From Vespa crabro (lineage: Eukaryota; Arthropoda; Insecta; Hymenoptera; Vespidae), in the NCBI RefSeq assembly GCF_910589235.1, contig NC_060979.1, positions 992,001-1,056,000 on the forward strand: 64,000 bases of DNA, given 5' to 3'. The notes beneath the pieces were generated by a model. The model was not told the origin of the DNA and did no database searches. It worked only from the letters and a program-made list of their open reading frames with translations. Shown here one piece after another: positions 1 through 13,250 of this stretch. Position 1 is the stretch's first letter; the number at the start of each line of letters is the position of its first letter. Position numbers and translations under genes: made by a program.

Positions 1-1087
1 AATTTTTTAATCTATTTCTGTCGATGCACATATACTTTTCGTTGATCCTATTTAACTCGCATTCTTTAGAATTATTTTTGTTCCTATTTGGTCTCTATTT
101 TTCTATTAATCTTGTTCAAACACCTTTTTATAAAAATGTAACTACTAGATATCAATATGAACTCCAAGATAAAGGAAACTGTTCTCTACTTTGGTAAAGA
201 AAAATCATGGATTTTCTTTAAATCAATTCAATCCACCATTTATCCTTACATCTGTTAGAAATCCATTCCAACTTTTTTCAATTTATTTTATTAATAAATG
301 CTCTTATTTATTTGGTATAAGAACGTTTTCTTTTGATCGTATCAGCTCTTTTTTAAACGACAAATAATTACAAACATGATATCAGAAGACAATATTTTTA
401 TTATATTTATATATATTTATATATTTGTATCCTTCAATATTTAGTTATAGATTTTTTAAAATTATATGAAATATCCAGTTAAATATCTCGATCGAAAAAC
501 ACCGTTCATAAATGTGTTAATATGTGAGAAATATGGCAAGGGAATAAAATTAATATATACTTTACTTATTTCCGAAAGTATTTCTCGTTTTGCATAAATA
601 AAATTGAGGCACTTTCATCAAAATTATAAATGTTTGAAGCAAGTATTATTTCCTTATGTTCATGTCACGTACAGATGTTGTTGTCGAATGTACTCATCCG
701 AACAATAACTTCTCCCTTCAACCATAGAAGGCTTCAACTATCAGTGTATGCAACACATAACGATCAAAAACTTTACATTTGGAAATTAATTTTCGACGTT
801 TTGGTTAAATTTATGGGATTTGAGATCAGTATCATGAATGCACTTCAAAAAAAAATCCAAAATAATGAATTTACCAGTAAAAATGATACGGAATTAATAT
901 GTATATCGGCAACAAAACTCAGCAGTTATGATTTCGAAATACGTATTTGTCGAAAGAACATTGAATTATCTTACTCATTTTATCTTAATTTTCAATAATA
1001 AAGAGAAGATCTAGTAAAAGTGATACATTGTTTTAAAGAAGTTTAGGAGTGAAACTCATGGGTAAGCATTTGGCCACAATTTAACAC
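1..1087. other. AT-rich flank, no supported gene
   Basis: No exon of a known family is recognisable here. An open frame at 630-998 has low-complexity composition and no homology that I can see, so I do not call it a gene. Bases about 690-840 resemble 44,660-44,790, 7,050-7,190 and 51,000-51,115. This is a sequence that recurs next to FAR copies and seems to be part of the ancestral duplication unit. The near-identical 19-kb duplication begins at about 1,088. Confidence 0.5.
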
Positions 1088-1305
1088 TTAATAAAAATTA
1101 AATATAAAAAAATAAGTATATATTATATGCAATAAATGGCGTAGTGTATAAGGAAAAGGTTCTAACCCAAATATCTGTCCGAGATTACACGAATAAAAAC
1201 CGTTTAATTTTGATTTATTTTCATTCAAGAAATTATTGATTCGTAGGCGATAGCCTAAATTATGCTTATTTTTATCCTTCATTCATTTGCTTATCTTTGC
1301 TTCTT

Positions 1306-3752
1306 TTACGGAGATCCAAATGTTACAAGCAGCCTGGAAATCATAGCCCATGTGATCATAAATAGGATACAGGCGATAAGAAGTTTCAATCCTTGATGCA
1401 TCAGATAAAACCTTGAAAATTTGAAAAATCAATATTATTTGAAAGTGATTGTTAATAATAGAGGGACAACGAAGTAAAAATGCAATAAAAAGGATACCTT
1501 CGCCATTTTATACGAGCTTGTGGGAGTGTTTCAATAGGATCCTTTAAGATATATTTTCTTACACCTGTGAAATATGTTTCAAAATAAGTATTCCAAACGA
1601 GATCCTTCATATCACAATAGAATAATTCACGATCTTCGATCGTTAACTTCTTCAACAATTCGTTCCATCTTTCATTCGTAAATTTTTTTTCGTTTATAGA
1701 AAAATAACTAAGTAGATTTGACATTTCGTGAATCTTATTGTACATTCTGAATAACCTTGAACGGAAAGGATTATCGCCAGATGAAATTTTTCGCTTCTTT
1801 ATCGTTCTAATATGCTCTCTCCAGAAAATAAGATAAGAGAAATTTACCTTGGGTTTCTATCCGTGCACAAAGAGAGTGTATCGATTATAAGAGCTGGTAG
1901 TAAATGTAGAAAATATACGTAGAAAAGATAGATCGACCGATATTTTGTTATTTCAAAGATAGGGCACCAAATTGCCTTTTCAAACGGTACCAATTCTCCA
2001 TATGTAAGTATCTTTTCCAAAAATCTACCGTAAGTGAATGGATTGTCCTTTGATACGTAATTGTAAATGGGAATATCTTCGTTGGTTCTAAAAAGATTAT
2101 TTATTCATACGGACGAATTAATTCAATATATTCTAATATCATTATTTAATTTGATCCTAAAAATATTGTTTCGAGTATTTGTCGTTACTTTCGATTATTT
2201 GCAATCTCCCATGCGCTAGCGATTATTCCATTGGTGGTCAAATCTCCAGGTACTATGTCCATATTTATCGATCCGTCACAATGGTGAGTTCGCATTAATC
2301 CCATAAAAACATTTGTTGTGATTCCTGTTGGTCCGTTCCTGTTGTCGATCCATCCTCGGATAGGTTCTCGATACGTGGATATAACTAGAAATAATACATC
2401 AATTAATACAACATTATTTATTACTTTGTTTTATAAGAATTGTTTTGCTACCAACCCATTCCTGGCCGAAATATTCCCAGCGGTATAGAATCAGCATGCT
2501 TTCTTATAAGATTCTCTGCGACTGTTTTCGTATAAACATAAGTATTTGGCCATATTCCGAGTAATCTACAATCAAAGAATTGTGTGAGTGTTTTATTAAG
2601 TGTACTATTCATTTTATATTTTTTTATAAATAAATATGAAACTAAGCAATCGATATTCCGAGATATAAACGTACTGTGGGGTAATATCGTCGAGCAATTT
2701 TTCATTTATACAGTTCACCAAATTTATCAACTCGTCGGGATCTATCGGTGGGTCATAAAATTTCTCCTCAAGTGGAATATGAAAACAATTGGAATAAGCC
2801 GTTGATACGTGCACAACACTCTGAAATTTTAAGCATAACAAAGATTTGTTAAAGTCAGATTTTGAAAGACCATGATTGTTATTAATACGTATACAGAGGA
2901 CAAAGGTGGCACCTTCAGTTTTGACATTTCTTTGGACAAATTTATTATATCTTTTACACTTCGAACGTTGATTTCTGTCGCCAATTTTATTTTCTCGTTG
3001 AACTTAACGGTTGTGGCGACATGAAAAATAATTGAGACCTCGCGTATTAATGTAGCTCTATCGACCATTGAGATATCGAGATTCGGCAAGGTACAATCGC
3101 CATTGATTGGAACTATACGATTCTGGAATGTTGGTTGTTTCTCTCTCAAAGTGGAAAATAACTGGAAAGTTGATACAGAGTTGTGAATATTTTCTCTCTC
3201 ATTATTATCATAATTATTATCATAAATGACAGGAAAACGACTTTTTGCGACCTTTTCCACGTTATGATAGACCAATACTTTGTTTCTCAAATATCTTTAT
3301 TTTATATTCCAATTATATTATTTAATAGAAAGAGATAATTTCAAAGATGAATCAAAGGTGAAATAATAATTTACTAATCCCTGTAATAGATATAATAACT
3401 CAATGAATCTAATGCATGGAAATAAGATATAATAACTTACAGAATTTTCTATTAGTTCTTTCATGCGTTGATGCACACTTTTCCCTTTTTTCGTACGGAT
3501 CAAAAGATAAATGCAAGTGATACCGGGACATTCTCTTAACAATTTCTCGATCAATAACTTTCCTATGAATCCTGTTCCACCAGTTATAAAAATACTTTGA
3601 CCATTGTAAAATTTTTGAATGGGTGTAAGTTCGTAATTATCCCCGATGGGTTGAATATATGCAGGAACATATTTAGTTTCCGTAGCATCTCTCAAAGAAC
3701 TTTCCGATAGGGCTATTTCTTGTTCACCTCTTTCTGGCTGTACGTCTATCAT
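1306..3752 (-). CDS. FAR1a: intact fatty acyl-CoA reductase, 8 coding exons
   Basis: This gene encodes a predicted fatty acyl-CoA reductase that makes fatty alcohols from acyl-CoA using NADPH, probably at ER or peroxisomal membranes. Exons on the minus strand, in order, are 3752-3441, 3161-2913, 2820-2675, 2565-2456, 2384-2189, 2087-1848, 1755-1498 and 1411-1306. All phases join to give 538 residues, usual for insect FARs. The nucleotide-binding loop TGGTGFIG lies at residues 57-64 and the catalytic YxxxK (YVYTK) at 245-249. The C-terminal Sterile-type domain occupies exons 6-8, with hydrophobic stretches near 385-411 and 511-534. The start is the Met just inside an exon whose acceptor lies at 3773-3774, so a noncoding 5' exon probably lies upstream. 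The exon 7 acceptor was chosen by paralog comparison; an alternative 9 nt downstream would remove three residues. The exon 2 donor is GTGCCA, weaker than the GTACCA or GTACTA of paralogs. A candidate AATAAA signal lies at 1219-1214. FAR1b (45248-47685) is its near-identical duplicate. Confidence 0.9.
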
Positions 3753-3772
3753 ATTTGCTTTTCTAAATCGAT

Positions 3773-5220
3773 CTGTAAACATAAACATGAACGTAAATGC
3801 AGAAATCTTCTCTGTTTCTCTATTGTATTTATTTATTTTAATCGTTTAAACGATAATGCAAATAAGTTCAAGTGTCCGTTAAAAGTATTATATGCGAACG
3901 TTTGTTTATCATTAACACAATCTTTATTCCGATGGGTTTGCTCTTTCTATCTTAATATCGATTATTAAAAGGCATTCATTGCATCTATTACTCGTCCTAA
4001 TATATATCTATAATTTAAAATAGACAATTTCTTTATGATAGAAAATGATCGATAATTGGTGCTCTCAATTCGAAAGGGAAAAATATCACATATCATGTAA
4101 GAAAGAAACATGTACGTATATTAATATTAATTGCTTCATGATATTGTTTTTTATCTAGTATAAGGTAAAGAAAAACGTTTCAATTGCAAATGTATCGTTC
4201 AACCTGCCTCATAATAAAGTGTAATTAGTGAACATCATAGGCGAAGATATACAAGAAAAATCAATTGTGTCTTCGACTGCGATCATTTCTCTCTACTAGT
4301 CTACCTATAATTTTTCGCTTACTACGCAAACAGAACAACGTCTAATATTTCTCGTTAATAAAATGATATGAAATTCTTTCAACTAGAAAAATTTTTTAGT
4401 CTTCCTTCGTTCAGACAGGAAAAAAATATTTATTACGATTCTTGGAGAAATCTTTTCAATATTTGATAAAAGATAAGTGCAAAAAAGTTAAAAGTTGGTC
4501 TATGTGAAACTAAAGGGGATTATATAAAAATCGACAAAAAAGAGTGTCAAGAAATTTACTGTAGGTAATTACATTACAGATTCCGTATCAACAATGTTTA
4601 TGTTAGATAAAAATATCTTTTATCGGTCCACTAACAAAAGAATAATCAAAGCTGATCACATTCCGTGTTTACACTTCTGAATATTTCGAAAATTAAAAAA
4701 AAATTTTGGCGTTCTATTTATCGTATTAATTATGGTGGTTGCAGCTAATTTTTCTAGATTTTGTTGAATTATAATATTAATCGAATACCTTTATTTCTTA
4801 TATTTCCGTAATTTCGTGTAACTCACAAACCTTTTTATGCTTTTTAAAATTTTCACGTAATTATTTACTTGAATTTTCGTAAAAGAATGTTAGTAAATTT
4901 TTATACCACACACCTTTTTATTCTGATTCTTTTTAGATGTATACTTCTATAAAATTTACTTACTTTCAGAATTATTTTCTATATTACACAATTAAAATAG
5001 ACGGATTTATAGTAAAGTTATGATCATTCGGAGTAGAGATTTTTTTCTATTCCTTAGGACAGTAGGAGATATTGATTGAACGAAGCTCACTTTTGAACTG
5101 AAATATAGAAACAACCAAAAGCATTTAACCTTTTTCTCCCACCACGTTTCATTGATCAATTCTTGATCTTCTTCGACACTCTTGCTTTTTTTTCTTATAT
5201 ACAAACATAATTAGTATCCT
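3773..5220. other. Upstream flank of FAR1a, no gene seen
   Basis: This AT-rich stretch should contain the noncoding first exon and promoter of FAR1a, but neither can be placed from sequence alone. Bases 4,850-4,995 carry a single-copy relative of the roughly 123-bp unit that is tandemly repeated at 17.0 kb and 60.6 kb, ending in the shared string ACTTACTTTCAGAATTATTT. The region is repeated with point differences at 47.7-49.15 kb. Confidence 0.5.
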
Positions 5221-5221
5221 G

Positions 5222-5470
5222 GAAAATGCATGTGGTCCAAAAGAAGCGATCAGCACACACAGGTTATTGCTTTTTTCAATGCTTGATGTATCCAATAAAG
5301 CCTAAATTCGGAAAGGGCGCATTATTTTAAATTCTAATGACAAAGGAGGAATAAAAAAAATGGCAAAAAAAAAGATGTCTTTGTTATTTTATATATGCTT
5401 GTAGAAGTGTTTCAATGGCATGTTTAAGACATGTATATTTTTATCGTTAGGAGACGTGATCAATAGTATG
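5222..5470 (-). pseudogene. FAR relic, ends of exons 7 and 8
   Basis: On the minus strand, 5,312-5,222 reads like FAR exon 8 (acceptor TTTAG, then GCTTTATTGGATACATCA, matching the LYW-H motif). Bases about 5,470-5,375 resemble the end of exon 7, including the stretch encoding IETL-QA-IK. Both are interrupted and no other exons of this copy survive nearby. The same relic occurs at about 49,150-49,410, so decay preceded the large duplication. Confidence 0.6.
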
Positions 5471-5479
5471 TACTTAAAC

Positions 5480-7785
5480 ATTAAGAACGAGACTTAAACG
5501 AAAATGAAAATTATCAATCTTATTTTAGAAATGGATGAAACATTCATGCGATGAAGAAAAGGAGGGACGATCAAAATTAATGCGTAAAGTAGAATAACAG
5601 AAAGAATTTCTACATTCGAATTTACATGTTGCTTTCTAGATGAGTTTGGAAATGATGCAAGAAATTATGTAATTATTGGTACAGGCAGGCAGATAAAAAT
5701 TTACATGGTCAATTACTTTCTTCTGTTCGGTACGTGTCAAAAGATAATTCAATTTTTTAAGTGATATCCTCGTCACAATTTTTTGTTTAATTATTACCTC
5801 CTGATTTTATTCCCCTGTTTAAAAATATTTATTTACGTATTTATTTTTTTTTCAATTGGTCGAAGGATCATTATCTAATTAAATGTTTAGAACGCTGTTA
5901 AATAAAAATTTTCGTAATTGCAAAATCTATGATTATTATGAATAATCTGATATCATAACATATGAATATATCAGTTTTTTCGAAATGGAAAAGTATCAAA
6001 ATAATACGTAATATGTAGTGAAAAATGTTTATTACGTCTCTCAAAGTATCTTTGAAATGAATATCATTCATTGTTATGACCTTCCACCATAATTAGTTAT
6101 CACGCTATACTTTCTCTTTTATTCATGGAGACCAGAGAAATGTGATTTCTAATTTTAATCAGGTTTAACCGGATTTTAATTTATTTGTAAAATAAATCGA
6201 CACGATGCGTCTTAGTGAGACGAGTGAAAGAGGAATTACCTATAGTAAATTTCTTCTGTATTTTTATGTTAATTGTCGTGTGTTTCATAAAAAATCTTTA
6301 ATCCTTTTAAATTCGTCAAGTTTTTAGCTATGGTCGAATGTAGAATATTGTCTCCGAATATAATTACATCCTCTCTTCCTCATTTGCTTGCTTTTATTTT
6401 CTCCTTTGATCTTTATATTAAAAATATAAATATAAATATTAGTAAAAATAAAAATTTTCTGTATTAAAGTATTACATTAATATTTAAAAAATTTTTGTCT
6501 TGCCAAATTGTAATCGTAATAATTGTGATTTATTAATTTAATTGTTTAAATTATAATATATTAATTTGAATTCTTCATATTTATTTAAATTTTGATTATA
6601 CAAAAATATATAATATTTCAAAAATTATGAAAAATTTGTTAGTATTTTAATTATCACGGGCTATTTAAATTATTCGGTTTAGCAATATCTTATTACAATT
6701 AGAGTGCGATATTTTGCAGCTAGTTTTTTTTTATTTTGTTAAATTATGATAATATATAAATAACTGAAAAAATATTTCGCATAACTGCGTGTAACTCGAA
6801 AAGATTTTTTATACTTTTTTCAACGTAAACTTGGAATTTGTTGAATTATCATAGAGGATTATGACTACATCTTTTTAACATATTTTATAATTATGAATTT
6901 TTAATGCAAATTTATATTAACTTAACTTAGTTTTAGAATTATTTTCTGTTTTGCACAATTAAAATTGACGCCAATTCATCGAAGTTATAAACGTTTTTCT
7001 CTTGTGCTCATGCAATTTTTAGATGCTACACGAAAGAAGGGCATTCTTGCACTGAATTATAAAGTCTACTAGAAGTTGGTAGTCCTTTCCCTCTACCTTT
7101 CAAAACTTTAACTATCATTGTACACAACAAATAACGAACGAAAACTCTACATTTCATAATTAAATTTCGACGTATTTGTTAAATGTTTATTATAATGCTT
7201 ATGTAATATATTTAATTTAAAATGATTTATTTCCCTATTTTCTGTATTTCTTCATTGTACTCATTGATTTTTAGTACTACCTTATCTTTTTATTTTTCAT
7301 TTATTTCTAAAACTAATCCGATAATTCTATTTACTCTTTGAATAATTATCAACGGTAACGAGATGAAATTATTCAACGAAAAATTATTGAGAAATTAGTA
7401 CGTCATCAGATTCATTTAACTTTTGATATTTTCGAAAATTAGTAAAGAACGTGCTTCCATGCATGACGAAACTCATGGAAGATTCGAATAATGAGTTGTT
7501 TAAATGTGATCGATTATTATTTCTTACTAATATCTAATAATATAATTAAATTATCTATATGATATCACTCTGATTAAATTCTGAGATTCCCTGTTACCAC
7601 TAGAAACGGTATTTAATATTCAGTACATGTAAAAAGAAAAAAGTTGATAAATAAGTTTTGTAATATGATACACGTTGAACATGCTAGAAGTTGCAAACGG
7701 TTGTTTTTCATGAAATAACACTTATTTATGATGCGTATGTGAAAAAAACGGAAAGATTCACAGATCTTTCAATGTGTGATTTCCA
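5480..7785. other. AT-rich intergenic DNA
   Basis: No coding signal was seen. Bases about 6,930-7,190 carry the recurring FAR 3'-flank sequence (a hexanucleotide-rich TTAGAATTATTTTC segment, then a CTACTAGAAGTTGGTAG-like stretch), similar to 560-840, 44,640-44,790 and 50,860-51,115. This marks a former FAR neighbourhood. Confidence 0.45.
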
Positions 7786-7789
7786 CAGT

Positions 7790-7995
7790 TATTTTTCAAG
7801 CTGAGGAATAGACAATCAGAATTTTGACATCGCATAATCGCAATCAAGGGCGACTGTAATTTGCCGAATCTCAGTATCTTTATGATCGATAGAACTATAC
7901 CTATACGAGAGATCCCAGTTCTTTTCTATGTTGCTTCGACTGTGAGATACAAGGAGAAAATGAAATTGACGTCAGCTATTAACGTTTGAAGTCAA
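7790..7995 (+). pseudogene. FAR exon 2 relic
   Basis: The DNA aligns by eye with exon 2 of the intact FARs: acceptor-like CCACAG, then the TTTTTCAAGCTGAGGAA region, the segment that normally encodes IKGDC-LPNL, the IDRATLIRE segment and the VAATV-FNE-MK segment. Several frameshifts and stops interrupt it. It is repeated at about 51,715-51,925, and a minus-strand relative lies at 32,480-32,545. Confidence 0.65.
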
Positions 7996-7999
7996 AAAT

Positions 8000-10419
8000 T
8001 TTATATCATTTCAATTTGCATTAAATTATTCGATTAATATTGTACTAGGAGAGAATATCATTTGTATGCTGTTTCACTTCTTTTCTACATTCACGCAAGC
8101 ACGATTATACAAATTTATCGATAATATTAATAAAGATCGAATGCAAATTCAGTCCAAGAAAAAAGTAAAAACGTAACCGGTTAACAAAAAATATTAGTAA
8201 TTTATTCTTGTAGGTGCGCCAGAAATCTTAAATTATAATAATCATCGTCGAATAAAAATTAAAACGAGACTATGACTATGACTATATGAAGATATTGGTC
8301 ACGAATCATTTTAGAATATCATTTGCCTAAGGGTTATATAGTTCACATGTAAAAGAAAATCCATATGTTTTTGTGATTCACGCCTTATACGGATGCTGCA
8401 TAATAATCAGGTTTGATAAATTTCTGATCGACTTAATTAAACTGTCAAGGATTTTTGCTGATAAATTAAAAAAAGAGTAAGAAATGTAAGCAAGAGAAAA
8501 GATAAAATGATCTATTTAACTGAATGCACTAAATAAACTATTATGTAGATCTATGTACATATCTAAACTCGAACGAGTCGTTTGCATCAAATAATTTAAT
8601 ATTTTCGAATTTGTTTTTCAACGGGCAGTGTAAACTTTTGTATAACATAGAAATACCTTTTGGATTTTAATCTTTTTGGAATTTGATCCCATTTCAGTTC
8701 CAAATCTATAATTGGCATTTGTATTGTATTTAACGGTACATATTTAATGGTATAATATAATATATGATAGTAAATAATGAAATATAAAATATAAATATTA
8801 AATATAGTAAATAATATAATAGAAATAATATATAGTAAAAAATATAATAGAATGCAGAATACGAAGAAAATGAACGAATGATTGTGATTTTTCCCTCGTA
8901 CTCGTCATACGTTATACGATATTCATTTATAGCCATGCGCGATAATTACGAGAAAAAAATTGTTTTCCTTATCAAATATTAATATATTTTAATGTAATAT
9001 AAATTTGATTAAAATTTTTTAATTATAATTGATACAGTCGAATTGAACGAACCTTATGAACCTATCCTTGAGTCATTTTCAACGCAAAAATACAATAAAA
9101 AATTAAAAATAAACAAATAATTGTTAAAATATTTTGACAAATAAGACATAGGTAAATTCGCAATATGAATAAATATAACATTTTACAAAATAGTTTAGTG
9201 TCAAATTAAAATCGAATTGTCTCTCGTTAAATAATTCTCACGATAATAATTAATATAATTTATTAATACAACAATTATAAAGTCTTAGTATGACAATAAC
9301 GTTTACTAAGCGAATTGATCATTGCATTTTTCAAAATGGAAATATTACTCACTTGATATTGAGTATGCAAATTTATGGAAATGGCAAGCGTGAGAGATAT
9401 GATCGTGATCATTCATTTATTTCATATTTTCTCTGTATTCTTGTATTTTATAATATTGTTTAATGGTACAAGTATCACTGAAATATAATTATAGAGTTTT
9501 ATTTCAATTGGGATCAAATGCAAAATTAGAAGAAGAAAATGAAAGCGAAAAATCACTCTTTCGAAAGTATTTCCACATTGCATGTAATTATAACTGCACG
9601 TGGTACGAATATTCAAAATTGATAAATATCTATGTTCATAAATCTAAGCTACATTATTTTATAAAATATACGAGCTCAATTGCACAGTTTATGCATCTTT
9701 TTTCTTCTCATCATCTGTCACAATTCTCTTTTTTTTTAAATAACCATTATTAATATCAGACCGTTTCTAATCGAGTCGATTTAAAATTTATCGAAATTTA
9801 TTATTATTCAAATAATGTCAATATATTTCAATAACGATTAATGAACGATAGAGAAATATTACAAAAAACTAATTAATAAATTAAGCGTGCGTTATTTCTT
9901 TTTTTATTAGATTTCAAGATGAAGAGAGACTGACTGTTAATAATATATGCAGAAGATTGAAAGATTCATTTGATGTATTAATCATACATATTCATCATAT
10001 TTTTAGTCGGTTATGAGAAAATATGTTACTTTTATTTTCCTTATAATATCTCCTTTCTTTTTCTTTCATATTTTTTATTCTTATTGAATACCTTCACAAA
10101 ATTTGTCCTAATGTTTTCAATTATTCAGTTAGATCGTAAGATGTTAGCACTCGAATAATCTTTCTAGATCAAAATATATAACGGTTATTGCGACATTTCA
10201 AATGTTTCTAACGATTACATGTTTTAGCAGATTTCATTTAAAATTAAGTCATCGGGGTTGTATGATTATTTTGTAGAAAGACAAAAAAAGATATGGTACG
10301 TATATGGTACGTATAATAAATTAAGCGAGACATTATTTATTTGTAAATTCTGTCAAGTTTTTCTTCATAGTGGTGATTTTTTTATTGCTACCGCACTTTG
10401 GTTAAATACTAAATGATAA

Positions 10420-10420
<1 letters not shown>
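8000..10420. other. AT-rich intergenic DNA, nearly identical in the second copy
   Basis: No gene is supported. Open frames at 8730-8936 and 9422-9753 are low complexity. From about 8,236 to 9,693 I see no difference from 52,166-53,623, which is stricter identity than in the flanking parts of the duplication. Confidence 0.5.

Positions 10421-10423
<3 letters not shown>

Positions 10424-10477
<54 letters not shown>
10424..10477. repeat. (TA)n microsatellite, about 27 units
   Basis: An uninterrupted TA tract. The matching site in the duplicate (54,353-54,366) has only about 7 units. The inverted-repeat arm begins directly after this tract. Confidence 0.95.
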
Positions 10478-10479
<2 letters not shown>

Positions 10480-10714
10480 CTATATAAATTTCTTTTACTT
10501 GATTTTATTTTTCTTCACTGATTTTCCTGGACATAATTATTCGTGACTTTAGTCGTCTCTGATATTTATGAAGGATTTTGAACGTAAACCACTTTAGTCG
10601 ATCATAATATATTAGGAAAATTTTATAGTGAGCAACAATAGTCACCCATGGAACCGAAAAAATTAATGTAATATTTTTAATAATATTCAAATATTAAGAA
10701 TCTATTTAAGGATG

Positions 10715-11170
10715 AATTTATAATATACACGGACCAATAGAAATTACAGCAGGTGCTGGAATGGGATTAATAGAAACTAATTATCAGGATGGATTGGTAA
10801 AAGTGAACTTAATGTCCGGAGTTCTGATGATCAAACCGCTAATCATTAGTGGTTGATAAATCGCATAAATTAACAACCAAAAATCGTGAATACTTCTTTT
10901 TCCTTTTACGAAGGACTTTGTTTTTGAAGGATATTTATTTTCAAACATATCTCTTAAAGAATCTCATTGAAAAGCATCTACATGTTCGTGTAGAATAACA
11001 GAGATATCTTCTTTCTTGCATTTTACGTTCACTATCGCATTCTAATGATATTTATTGTTCGAATTTGTAATGCTTTAATGGAAGCATCAGATATTGAAAT
11101 TCGTTATTCCCTGTATTTTCTTTATAATTACATGATTTCATGGCTTATCGTAATGTTCAGATTTTCGTGA
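10715..11170 (+). pseudogene. FAR relic, exons 5, 7 and 8
   Basis: Bases 10,715-10,860 resemble exon 5 (residues like HGPIEITAGAGMGLIETN, corresponding to NGP-GI-A-I-MGLMRTH of relatives). Bases 10,915-11,020 resemble the end of exon 7 and 11,070-11,165 resemble exon 8. Exons 1-4 and 6 are absent and the reading frame is broken. Copies of the same relic lie at 31,375-31,830 (minus) and 54,600-55,065 (plus). Confidence 0.65.
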
Positions 11171-11179
11171 AAGAAACAA

Positions 11180-13245
11180 GATTGTCAATGAAAATGAAGA
11201 GGAAAGAATAATTTCAATTCACGTTCTTGCAAAGTGCGGATCAATGTGTTCTCTTATTTAAGGGATTTTGTTTAAAATGTAAATTTTATGAAAAATTGTA
11301 TCTTTAGCCTTCCTTTCGGGTGGCACGGAAAGATGGCTGAAATTATAATTATTTGGATATTTTTATTCATAAAAATTTGGTCGGATATTTTTTTTCTTAT
11401 TAATTAACTTATTTATTACTTATAAAAATATATCCCACTATATTCTTAAAAACTTGTATAAAGTAATTAAATATTTTTTGAAAACGATATATCACTATTA
11501 GATGATTTGTTCTTCGATATTTATTGGAAGGCAGTGAAAATTAGCATGAAATTAATAATGCAATAATTATGCGTCAGGCCAATAGATGCATAAGTACATT
11601 GAGGTTATTATTGGCGAGTTTTTATTTCGAATATTTCTTATCATTTTCATCAGGATAAATTGATTTGCATTTTTTGTTTACAGTTATTTTAGATTTCAAT
11701 AATCCGAGTAAAAATATAAAAATTAAATTTTGACCTTTAGAATTGTTAAACTTTCAGGTCGTGTTGGATATGCTGAATAAATAGTAGAGGGGAACAATAT
11801 TAAGCTGCTTCTATCTGATTTTATAGTTTAGTGTAAAAGTGAACTCTGTTCGAGTATATACACTTATCGTGAGTACGGTAGGAAAGTACATTAGGGATCA
11901 AGTTAGTAATTACGTTAATAATTTTTTTTAAAGCACATACGCCATTTCAATCCATAATTGGAAAATACCTGTGAAAGAGAGTAAAATTTGTGTATTTATG
12001 AAAAAAAAAATATTTCAATTATTAAAGATTATATTTACAATTATGCGTGATATTACGCGAAAATAATAGTCAGTGTGAGAGAAACAATCACGATACTTCG
12101 TTTATATGTTTCGTATCTTTTTTATTATATTATTTTATAACATATTGTAATTTTATGAACATTTCTTTTCTGAAATTTTACATTATTATAAAATATTATA
12201 TTATATAATTTTATTATGTTAATTTGCAAGTAGCATTAAATATAATACATATATAAACTATATATTTAACATTTGATAGGGGATTAAAAGTAAAAAACAA
12301 ACATAGAAACGGATATCTAACATTATGTATTCAATATTGTATATTATAATATATAAACGACACTATTGTAGAAAAATCGTTTTCTCAATTAAATGAATTA
12401 CATAAACATTTCTTTCTTTTTATTATATGCAGCTATTTCTTTTTTTTTTTTTTATTTCTCCATAAAATCGACAGTTCGATTGTTTAATAACATTGATTTG
12501 GAATTTATCGAATCCTGATTGTTATCTAAATGCTATGTTTTCTATATTGAATTGGGAGATGATAAATCAAGAATAGAGAGAAAACTATCGTAAAATTTGG
12601 CGTAAGATTTGAAAACAAAAAAGATAATGAGTGCACAACCTTAGCGGTTGTTTTCTTTTTTGTTTTCGTTTTTTTTTTTTTTTTTTTTTTTTTTATCGAA
12701 CAATGTCTCAAAACGGTAGACTGAAAATAAGATACATATTTATTATAGATATAGATATGTATCTTATATTGCCTACACACTTACTGTGGATAAATTTCGA
12801 CGAACCAATGTCACAATTGACTCTCACTGCCCTCATAACGCATTGGGTCAATTGATTTTTTTCGAATTATTTCAAGACAAGCCAAAAAGGTGAAAAATTC
12901 TTCCCACGAAATATTGCTTCTTTGATCATAATCATAATAGATTAAAGAAGAAAATATATTGTAATAAACAATTAAAATGCAAATTAATTAGAGGATATTT
13001 TGTTAACCGTATTTAACATTCTTTATTTCGCATTATTACTTTTTGTACGTTCGCATCAAAGAAAAGTAATATATAGGTATATATACACAAACGTGCTTGC
13101 CATGAATTTATATTTTATAATTGGAAGTGATCGTGGTCGTGTGGTCACATGAATATGAAAGCGGATTAAAGAAGAGAAAATTATGATATAGAATTTAAAA
13201 AAAATGTCTAATTCACGCTTACTTTTATAGGTCGATTTGGAAGAG
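11180..13245. other. Non-coding part of the inverted-repeat arm
   Basis: No gene was seen. It is AT-rich, with a T-run near 12,668-12,694 whose length differs in each of the three copies. The last 30 bases hold the acceptor (TTTTATAG) and short 5' untranslated stretch before the FAR-B start codon. Confidence 0.5.
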
Positions 13246-13250
13246 TAGAA

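Noticed and set aside
630..998. 122-codon open frame as a possible gene
   Set aside because: It has no recognisable domain, no splice context and biased composition. It overlaps a flank repeat found at several FAR loci without a conserved frame.
8730..8936. Tyr/Ile/Phe-rich small protein, present in both duplication copies
   Set aside because: The frame comes from a low-complexity TA-rich tract. Its conservation is explained by the recent duplication.
9463..9753. 96-codon open frame, conserved at 53393
   Set aside because: No family resemblance. The frame changes length through a homopolymer difference and the duplication explains its presence in both copies.
12526..12855. Overlapping frames with poly-Lys or poly-Phe
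   Set aside because: They are produced by a T-run whose length varies among the three copies.
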